In this document: one piece after another, positions 33,538-39,251 of the stretch
Position numbering within the stretch: position 1 is the stretch's first letter
Layout: each line of letters opens with the position of its first letter
Source: Clostridiales bacterium
GTDB lineage: Bacteria > Bacillota > Clostridia > Lachnospirales > Lachnospiraceae
DNA length: 39,251 bases
Assembly (NCBI GenBank): GCA_012523775.1
Contig: JAAYTK010000081.1
Location: 1-39,251, forward strand
Direction of reading: 5' to 3'
Made by a program: the position numbers and the translations under genes
The notes under the pieces: generated by a model
Databases searched by the model: none
Seen by the model: only the letters and a program-made list of their open reading frames with translations
Told to the model about the DNA's origin: nothing

Positions 33538-35208
33538 TTATCCTCTGATACCCAGACGATTCATAGCACTGAATATGGCTCTGATGGATGCCCTAGTGAT
33601 ATTGGAGCTTACTCCGACACCAAAGGTTGCCTTACCTGTTGACATATCCAGCATATGAATATATGCTGCGGCCTGTGCACCTGCACCGCCTCCTAAGGCG
33701 TGCTCTGTATAGTCAAGGATCTTGATATGGATATTCAATTCCTCCTGCAAGCCCTTCAGAACGGCATCGATAGGTCCGTTTCCGGTCGCTTCAAAGGTCT
33801 TCTCCACATCATGATCGGTGTAATGTATGACTGCATGGGTACATCCGTCCTCATGGTCCGAAATATCTTCGAATTTACATCTTCTAAAGTGAAGAGGCTC
33901 TTTCCTATCGATATAGCATTTCTTGAATTCCTCCATAATCCTGTCAGGAGCAACTTCTCCTTGCTTCTCAGATAAAGCCTGGATTACTTCCGCAAATTCC
34001 TTATGCATACCCTTAGGCAGCTTGTATCCGAAATAATTCTCCATAATAAAGGCTACGCCGCCCTTACCCGACTGACTGTTAATACGTACAACCGGTTCAT
34101 AGCTTCTGCCGATGTCGGAGGGGTCAATAGGCAGATAAGGTACAGCCCATATCTCGCTCTTTCTCTCCATCATGGCGTGCATTCCCTTATTGATAGCATC
34201 CTGATGAGAGCCTGAAAATGCTGTAAATACCAGCTTACCCGCATAAGGATGTCTTTCATGAACCTTCATTTTGGTTAATCTCTCGTATACCTCTATGATA
34301 TCATTGATATTACCTATGTTAAGCTTGGGATCTATTCCCTGCGAAAACATATTATATGCAATGGTAAGGATATCAACATTACCGGTTCTTTCTCCGTTGC
34401 CGAACAAAGTACCCTCTACCCTGTCTGCTCCGGCAAGCATTGCCAACTCCGTTGCCGCGATGCCGGTACCACGGTCATTGTGAGGATGTACGCTTAAGAT
34501 TACACTATCCCTGTTCTTAAGATTCCTGTTCATCCATTCAATCTGGTCCGCATATACATTAGGGGTATTCATCTCCACAGTAGAAGGCAGATTGAGGATT
34601 ATCTTATTCTCCGGAGTAGGCTTCCAGATATCCATTACCGCCGTGCATACCTCCAGAGCATAATCCAGCTCTGTCCCTGTGAAGCTTTCGGGTGAATATT
34701 CCAGTATTATCTCACCTGGGAATTCCTCAGCATATTCCTTAACCAGCTTCGTACCGTTAATGGCAATATTTTTGATTTGCTCCTTGTTCATATTAAATAC
34801 CACATCTCTTTGAAGTACGGACGTGGAATTATATATATGAACTATCGCCCTTGGTATTCCCTCTAATGCTTCGAATGTTCTTCTTAACAGGTGCTCTCTA
34901 CACTGTACCAACACCTGAACAGTTACATCGTCAGGAATCATCTTACGGTCAACAAGCTGCCTTAAAAAATCAAACTCAATCTGTGATGCTGAAGGAAATC
35001 CAACCTCTATTTCCTTGAAGCCCAAATCTACCAGCAGTTGAAAAAATTCCACCTTTTCTTCGACTACCATAGGCTCTATTAATGCCTGATTTCCATCTCT
35101 CAAATCAACACTACACCAAATAGGTGGGTTGATTATCTCCTTATTAGGCCATTCCCTGTCCGGTAAATCGATAACCGGATTTCTTCTATATCTTTTAAAA
35201 TTCATCAT
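33538..35208 (-). CDS. leuA: 2-Isopropylmalate synthase, long form
   Basis: This 556-residue enzyme joins acetyl-CoA and 2-oxoisovalerate in the first committed step of leucine synthesis. The TIM-barrel catalytic part has CSVDLRDGNQAL (32-43) with the catalytic Arg and metal Asp, and HPHNDRGTG (241-249) with the metal-binding histidines. The C-terminal regulatory domain (about 430-556), with LGGGAGAQAAAYI, is the leucine-binding module that gives feedback inhibition. The length and the opening MMNFKRYRRNP resemble the LeuA2-like long group rather than the short form. It is alone, without leuBCD, has a 270-base leader, and is preceded by AGGAGG. Confidence 0.95.
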   Translation of the reverse strand: MMNFKRYRRNPVIDLPDREWPNKEIINPPIWCSVDLRDGNQALIEPMVVEEKVEFFQLLVDLGFKEIEVGFPSASQIEFDFLRQLVDRKMIPDDVTVQVLVQCREHLLRRTFEALEGIPRAIVHIYNSTSVLQRDVVFNMNKEQIKNIAINGTKLVKEYAEEFPGEIILEYSPESFTGTELDYALEVCTAVMDIWKPTPENKIILNLPSTVEMNTPNVYADQIEWMNRNLKNRDSVILSVHPHNDRGTGIAATELAMLAGADRVEGTLFGNGERTGNVDILTIAYNMFSQGIDPKLNIGNINDIIEVYERLTKMKVHERHPYAGKLVFTAFSGSHQDAINKGMHAMMERKSEIWAVPYLPIDPSDIGRSYEPVVRINSQSGKGGVAFIMENYFGYKLPKGMHKEFAEVIQALSEKQGEVAPDRIMEEFKKCYIDRKEPLHFRRCKFEDISDHEDGCTHAVIHYTDHDVEKTFEATGNGPIDAVLKGLQEELNIHIKILDYTEHALGGGAGAQAAAYIHMLDMSTGKATFGVGVSSNITRASIRAIFSAMNRLGIRG

Positions 35209-35281
35209 AACAAATCCTCCTGAATAATATAATTATAATTAATAATAATTCATAAATTAAAATTATATTAGCCTCGGAGTC

Positions 35282-35327
35282 GATATATCACACTGTACTT
35301 CTTTACTATAAATAATGTAATATCATC
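35282..35327 (-). other. Possible structured leader of leuA
   Basis: GATATATCACA (35282-35292) is complementary to TGTAATATCATC (35316-35327) over 11 pairs with one bulge and one G-U. It lies in the 270-base upstream region of leuA, about 75 bases from the start codon. The area is very AT-rich and no T-box or known riboswitch motif was seen, nor a Leu-rich leader peptide. The rest of the leader holds nothing that I recognise. Confidence 0.3.
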
Positions 35328-35403
35328 TACACGAGTCCCAATTCATCAGATCCCTTCTTTTAATTATTTATTTTATAATATTATGATGACTTATGTATAA
35401 ATA

Positions 35404-35430
35404 TGAGGTCACTGGAATATAGTGACCTCA
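35404..35430. terminator. Hairpin after cdaR
   Basis: TGAGGTCACT (35404-35413) and AGTGACCTCA (35421-35430) form a perfect 10-bp stem with a 7-base loop. The minus-strand continuation is TATTTATAC, a modest U-rich tract. It is about 48 bases after the cdaR stop and likely ends that transcript. Confidence 0.7.
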
Positions 35431-35478
35431 ATTATAGCACCGATAAATTCAATTGGCAACTATTTTTTTGCGTACCTC

Positions 35479-36699
35479 CTACGGCTGATAAATTAGACTT
35501 AAAATTATTTTTGAAGTATCATCTATAACAATATACTTCGAAATATCAGTCTCAAGGCTCAGGCTGTATGTACCAGGAGAATAACCCATTAAATTAATAT
35601 ATGGCTTTAGGGTATTCCTTGTTACATCTTCAATCTCGCTTTCAGGTCCTTCAATGCTGATACTAATAGGCCCTCTGGTGATGAAGGTTTCTTTGAGACT
35701 AATGGGCTTGTTCCTAAGCTCGATATCGTTTGGCCATATGGATAATTCCCTGGTTTCGAGCTTTTCTATAGAAATATTTACTGATGCGGTTGTATCCGTA
35801 TCGACGAGATGCACTCCGTCATCTAACCAATCCTGTAAATCCACATAATCCACTATATCGGTAGTCGCATCAGTTATATCTATTTGAACTTCAAGGCCGT
35901 TTATTTCATGCAATTTGCTGTCATGCGCAGCAATTTCTATTGTCTTCGGTTGATATTCCAAACCTGTCATGATATAGCCGCTGGCGGGCTGCCCGGTTGC
36001 AGTAATCGTCAGGGGAATCTCCTTTACCCTATACAGATCAATCTCCACATCAATATAGGAATGACTGAAAGTCAATCGGGTTGCATCTATTTCTTCACCG
36101 TCCTCATCGAGAGCTTTCGGCCTCAACAGTCGGGTAACCTTTCTTGTTGCTCCCTCGACATCAGCCTCTACAATAACCTGTTTGATTTTATCTACTCTGC
36201 TCTTCGGGCCGTCTACCCATATCATATTAGGTCTTGCTGTCTTGGAACCAATATAATATCCTTCTCCGACCTTACCCTTTTCTACTACATTTATCTTTAT
36301 TTCCCTCTCGGATAATTCCTCAATAGAGATATTAAGATAAGCATCCTTCCCGGTATCCACAGTGACATCATTTTCAAATCTTTTGGGAGTTACATTTATT
36401 TCTACCGAATTGAATTTTGATAAATTCTTAAAGTCTGCAGTTGCTTCAAAATCCGATTCCCTTAGGCTCTCCAAAATAGACCTTCTGGCAGATACCTTGA
36501 ACTCTATAGTCTCTCCCTTTTGAATTTCATAGCTTTGAGTTTTGGTCTTTACAAGCTCCTCATTCAAAATGGTTACAGGCACAGTAAATGTATCATAACG
36601 GACAGGGTCATTTACATTCGTTATAACTAACCACAATAAAGCTGCAAGAAGTATAGACAATATTTTTAAACCAATATTCCTAGTCAACTTCTCTTTCAT
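35479..36699 (-). CDS. cdaR: YbbR-domain regulator of diadenylate cyclase
   Basis: This is a 406-residue extracytoplasmic protein of the YbbR/CdaR family, the partner that tunes CdaA activity. The N-terminal helix (LKILSILLAALLWLVITN) anchors it; the remainder holds repeated YbbR modules. The repeats can be seen from patterns such as VPVTILNEEL, GPKSRVDKIKQVIVEADVEG and GPESEIEDV, consistent with four modules. The start overlaps the cdaA stop by 20 bases, with AGGAAG upstream, indicating coupled translation. It is the last gene of the four-gene cluster. Confidence 0.93.
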   Translation of the reverse strand: MKEKLTRNIGLKILSILLAALLWLVITNVNDPVRYDTFTVPVTILNEELVKTKTQSYEIQKGETIEFKVSARRSILESLRESDFEATADFKNLSKFNSVEINVTPKRFENDVTVDTGKDAYLNISIEELSEREIKINVVEKGKVGEGYYIGSKTARPNMIWVDGPKSRVDKIKQVIVEADVEGATRKVTRLLRPKALDEDGEEIDATRLTFSHSYIDVEIDLYRVKEIPLTITATGQPASGYIMTGLEYQPKTIEIAAHDSKLHEINGLEVQIDITDATTDIVDYVDLQDWLDDGVHLVDTDTTASVNISIEKLETRELSIWPNDIELRNKPISLKETFITRGPISISIEGPESEIEDVTRNTLKPYINLMGYSPGTYSLSLETDISKYIVIDDTSKIILSLIYQP

Positions 36700-37546
36700 T
36701 CCTTAGTCTTCCTTTCCAAAATTTCAACCGTTTATTGTCAACCGCCTTTTTCTGAGCATCAATCAGCTTCGCCCTTAGATAATCACCGTCTACGTTGCGA
36801 ATCAGCTTTCCTTCCTTTGCTATAGAAACCTTACCCGTCTCTTCGGATACAATTATAGTAAGACAATCAGACATCTCGCTGATGCCTATTCCGGCACGAT
36901 GTCTTGTACCCAGGTCCTTACTTAATTGTGTATTATCAGACAGGGGCAGATAACATGTTGCGGCAGCTATTCGATTTCCTCTAAGAATTACTGCACCGTC
37001 ATGAAGCGGTGTGTTTCTTTCAAAGATATTAATCAATAACTCACTGCTTATTATACTGTCAATAATAATGCCGGTGCTTTCAAATTCATTTAATGATATC
37101 TCCTCCTCTATAACCATCAGAGCACCGGTCTTCTTTCTGGCTAATTCAAAGGTAGTCCGTATTATTTCATTTAGGGTATGATCAGAAAATCTCTCATCCT
37201 TATTGTCATCGAAGATAAGAATTGAACGTACTATGTTTTTCTTACCCAACTGCTCCAGGGCTTTTCTAAGCTCAGGCTGAAAAACGATTAAAATCGCAAT
37301 AATACCCACATCTATGGTATTGGATATAATCCATATCACGACATTTAATTGGAAGATAACCCCGATAAACCAGAACAGCATAATAACAGCTAGTCCCTTA
37401 ACTAAGGTCCAGGCTCTGGTTTTCTTTATCCATTTAACCAAATGATAAATAAGGAATGAAAGTATAATGATTTCTATGATATCGGTGACAGTAACATCCG
37501 GTATCGCATATTTATAATCATTAATTAAATTCCTGATTGCATCCAT
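36680..37546 (-). CDS. cdaA: Diadenylate cyclase (c-di-AMP synthase)
   Basis: This 288-residue enzyme makes the second messenger c-di-AMP, which controls potassium and osmolyte balance and wall homeostasis. Three N-terminal membrane helices lie in about residues 22-90. The DisA-N/DAC domain follows, with the catalytic motifs PLHDGAVI (DGA at 183-185) and GTRHRAGIG (RHR at 215-217). The chosen ATG at 37546 has GGGAGAG 6-7 bases upstream; a GTG five codons earlier has none. It lies between an uncharacterised membrane protein gene and cdaR. The glmM gene that usually follows is absent. Confidence 0.95.
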   Translation of the reverse strand: MDAIRNLINDYKYAIPDVTVTDIIEIIILSFLIYHLVKWIKKTRAWTLVKGLAVIMLFWFIGVIFQLNVVIWIISNTIDVGIIAILIVFQPELRKALEQLGKKNIVRSILIFDDNKDERFSDHTLNEIIRTTFELARKKTGALMVIEEEISLNEFESTGIIIDSIISSELLINIFERNTPLHDGAVILRGNRIAAATCYLPLSDNTQLSKDLGTRHRAGIGISEMSDCLTIIVSEETGKVSIAKEGKLIRNVDGDYLRAKLIDAQKKAVDNKRLKFWKGRLRNEREVD

Positions 37547-37569
37547 TCGCTTCTCTCCCACGATTATTT

Positions 37570-38589
37570 CTATTCATCTTTATTATTGTATTCTTCCTCT
37601 TCGTAATCATAATCTTCTGTCTCATCGGTATCAGGATCACTAAACTCTCTTTTACCGGACTTCTTCACATTAATATGCTTGACATTTACCTGTGACACAG
37701 TAACAGTCACCTTCGGTACGGCTTTCACATAATAGTAATATACATCATCCTCAAACTGTGCATATTCCGCACCGGAATAGTCCAGTGTCAGTCTAAAGAA
37801 ATGAATAATGTATACAAGACCCACAGACAGAATCGTTCCTAAAATCATGCTTAATATCTGATCAGACCTGCTTAATACTAAATAACTGATTAAGAAGCCC
37901 AATATACTTGTCAGTCCGCCTGCCAATATTGAAATTTCAAAGGCATAATCAAAGGACATTTTTCTTACGAAATAAGTAACCATAATGATTAATGCAAAGA
38001 TTACGATTGTCATAATCATCTGTCTGTTGCCTGTAAAGCTGTCAATCACATGGGTGTAAAGCTGAATAATATCCTCAATCGAAATATTTATCTGCATGGT
38101 AACCGCAGATTTAATTATCTGAAACAGGAAATATATAATTACACCACAGCTTGTCGGAACCATTGCTATGGGGGTGGAAATCAAACCGAGTAAAATAGGA
38201 ATAACATACGGTATCTTCAAAAGGAACAAGACCGGTATGGCAAGAAGTACATATCCGTGCCTTGGTGTATATCTCGCAAACAAAAAGTACAGTATCATCA
38301 AAATCACTATAACTATGACAGACAAAATCGGGGATACAAAATATATGTGAAGTACAGAAATGACACCTGCAAGAAGTACCATGACAGCCGAAGGCGTGAA
38401 TGCACTTAATAAAGAGATGCCAAGTACAATCGGTAATGCCTTAAGCCTCTCATCATATCCTATCTCTTTATTTATTGTCTGAAATGCTATAAATGCAAAT
38501 ATAAACTTTATTATAGGCAGAAGATATGCGTCATACCTTTGATAAAAGTTTTTAACTCTTTCTCTTAATTCGAGTAATTGCAACATCAT
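37570..38589 (-). CDS. Uncharacterised polytopic membrane protein linked to cdaA
   Basis: This 339-residue protein is not a family I can name. About ten hydrophobic segments occupy residues 22-265, and a soluble C-terminal part of about 70 residues ends in a very acidic tail (DPDTDETEDYDYEEEEYNNKDE, 22 residues in full, of which about 14 are Asp or Glu). A Tyr-rich patch (DDVYYYYVKAV) precedes a basic stretch VKHINVKKSGKREF. I saw no enzymatic motif. It is 24 bases before cdaA and 15 bases after the small membrane protein gene, so it belongs to the same transcript. A role in modulating c-di-AMP synthesis is inference from position only. Confidence 0.8.
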   Translation of the reverse strand: MMLQLLELRERVKNFYQRYDAYLLPIIKFIFAFIAFQTINKEIGYDERLKALPIVLGISLLSAFTPSAVMVLLAGVISVLHIYFVSPILSVIVIVILMILYFLFARYTPRHGYVLLAIPVLFLLKIPYVIPILLGLISTPIAMVPTSCGVIIYFLFQIIKSAVTMQINISIEDIIQLYTHVIDSFTGNRQMIMTIVIFALIIMVTYFVRKMSFDYAFEISILAGGLTSILGFLISYLVLSRSDQILSMILGTILSVGLVYIIHFFRLTLDYSGAEYAQFEDDVYYYYVKAVPKVTVTVSQVNVKHINVKKSGKREFSDPDTDETEDYDYEEEEYNNKDE

Positions 38590-38603
38590 CTATTCCTCCA
38601 AAC

Positions 38604-39005
38604 CTAAGACTCATGGGTAGACTCATTGTATACCTTTTCGAGCCTTTTTAATAATTTAAAATACCTTGAGAGCTTTTTTCTGGAGGCATCATATTTCATG
38701 GAATACCCAGCAATCGAACCCAAGCCGTATAAAGTAATAGTCATCAGATAGAATCCAAGTACATAGGTTCCAATCAATTTGTAGTCCAGAACAACCGCAT
38801 TCTTAATCAGGTACTCCAGTCGATAAAATGCTATCAAAGCAAGTATCAATGCATATCCTATGGTCGCGGTAATAATCGATTTAAGCGTCTGAAATCTTAC
38901 ATAATCTGTTTTATAATATTTACTTAGATGAATGTCTTCTTTACCGTCCTTTTTCTCATAAACGGCAAGCTTTGTCATCAGTCTAATCTTCTTAAAATTT
39001 AACAT
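38604..39005 (-). CDS. Uncharacterised small membrane protein at head of cdaA cluster
   Basis: This 133-residue protein has a basic N-terminal region of about 40 residues, two membrane helices (about 44-62 and 76-100) and a Lys/Arg-rich amphipathic C-terminus (RKKLSRYFKLLKRLEKVY) that could be a coiled coil. I do not recognise the family. The start at 39005 is chosen for its AGGAGG site 5 bases upstream; an in-frame ATG seven codons earlier has none. It is first in the operon with the membrane protein, cdaA and cdaR. Confidence 0.75.
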   Translation of the reverse strand: MLNFKKIRLMTKLAVYEKKDGKEDIHLSKYYKTDYVRFQTLKSIITATIGYALILALIAFYRLEYLIKNAVVLDYKLIGTYVLGFYLMTITLYGLGSIAGYSMKYDASRKKLSRYFKLLKRLEKVYNESTHES

Positions 39006-39056
39006 ATTGCCTCCTGTAAAACACATTTAGCACAATCTATTCTACCTATCGTGAAT

Positions 39057-39065
39057 AGTATATCA
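39057..39065 (-). promoter_or_regulatory. Extended -10 promoter element of the cdaA cluster
   Basis: On the minus strand TGATATACT (TGN then TATACT) lies 52 bases before the first start codon. No convincing -35 is seen at 17 bases. The same nonamer precedes clpX. Confidence 0.4.
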
Positions 39066-39179
39066 CAATCACTTATGATTTTGTAGGTTTTTTTATAATT
39101 TGGCAATATTATAATCTTATATATTCGCGATATGGTCCAATACGGAAGGTTATAACGAGATGTGTTTCAGTGCATGAAG

Positions 39180-39220
39180 AAAAAAGCACCTACATCTAGT
39201 TTTCCAACTAAACGTAAGTG
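39180..39220 (-). terminator. Strong terminator of a gene beyond the right edge
   Basis: Bases 39205-39220 pair with 39185-39200 over 16 bp (three G-U pairs in the RNA). In the minus-strand RNA the loop reads GGAA, a GNRA tetraloop, and the stem is followed by TTTTTCTTC. The end of a minus-strand gene probably lies just beyond, at about 39237-39251. Two frames have a stop there (ending KKLD or EEA), so the frame cannot be chosen. Confidence 0.88.
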
Positions 39221-39251
39221 CCCATATTTTAATCCTAATCAAGCTTCTTCA

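Noticed and set aside
35209-35478. Possible T-box riboswitch before leuA
   Set aside because: I looked for the AGGGTGGNACCGCG core and a downstream terminator and found neither, so I list only a weak stem.
39221-39251. C-terminal codons of a gene at the right edge
   Set aside because: Two frames reach a stop here and too little sequence is available to choose; only the terminator is reported.
1-39251. tRNA genes, insertion sequences, CRISPR arrays and phage genes
   Set aside because: I found no cloverleaf-like sequence, no transposase or integrase frame, no regularly spaced repeats and no phage structural gene.

Overview
The window looks like chromosomal DNA from a low-GC, Gram-positive anaerobe of the Clostridia, most likely Lachnospiraceae (the family is my inference). 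Reasons: AT-rich sequence, strong AGGAGG-type ribosome binding sites, a type-A RNase P RNA with Firmicutes-like neighbours, the dgt-dnaG-rpoD-trmK order, clostridial FeoA/FeoB with a tiny Cys-rich partner, a teichoic-acid-type Tag gene set and cdaA-cdaR. Nearly all genes lie on the minus strand. The plus-strand exceptions are the RNase P RNA gene (about 2070-2440) and a sugar-phosphate transferase (25107-26528). I see no insertion sequence, prophage, CRISPR array, tRNA or rRNA, and no gene-free stretch longer than 300 bases.

Layout from left to right, remembering that minus-strand operons are transcribed from right to left. (1) 199-1990: an OmpR/VanR-like response regulator and its histidine kinase. 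(2) 2070-2440: rnpB on the plus strand, whose 3' end meets the end of the next gene tail to tail. (3) 2436-8923: an information-processing operon of dGTPase-like HD hydrolase, DNA primase, major sigma factor, tRNA adenine-22 methyltransferase and a TGS-domain nucleoside kinase. (4) 9133-11568: the iron(II) uptake operon feoA-feoB plus a 45-residue Cys-rich membrane protein too short for routine ORF calling, driven by a consensus promoter with a Fur box at the start site. (5) 11766-15782: a mixed operon of a cytidylate-kinase-like protein, two PLP aminotransferases (one HisC), an orphan receiver protein and QueH. (6) 15821-20739: a complete branched-chain amino acid ABC transporter, livJ-livH-livM-livG-livF. 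(7) 20965-24939: a zinc-ribbon protein, a TIM-barrel protein of unknown activity, a ClpX unfoldase and an HtrA-like membrane-anchored protease.

(8) 25107-33390: a cell-surface polymer locus. A polyprenyl-phosphate sugar-1-phosphate transferase on the plus strand converges with a six-gene minus-strand operon. The operon encodes a glycosyltransferase/glycerophosphotransferase fusion, the TagG and TagH exporter, TagD (CDP-glycerol synthesis) and two more CDP-glycerol glycerophosphotransferases. Together they could make CDP-glycerol, build a glycerol-phosphate-containing wall polymer and export it. (9) 33538-35208: leuA, standing alone with a 270-base leader. (10) 35479-39005: a c-di-AMP module of two uncharacterised membrane proteins followed by cdaA and cdaR. 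A strong terminator at 39180-39220 marks the end of a gene lying beyond the window.

Most of the window is ordinary core genome. I found no clear novel defence or mobile system. The points most worth a second look are the two unknown membrane proteins linked to cdaA-cdaR, an 85-residue acidic insertion inside the glycosyltransferase half of the TagF fusion, a histidine-rich segment in FeoB, the tail-to-tail rnpB/nucleoside kinase junction without a visible terminator, and a nested palindrome upstream of livJ.
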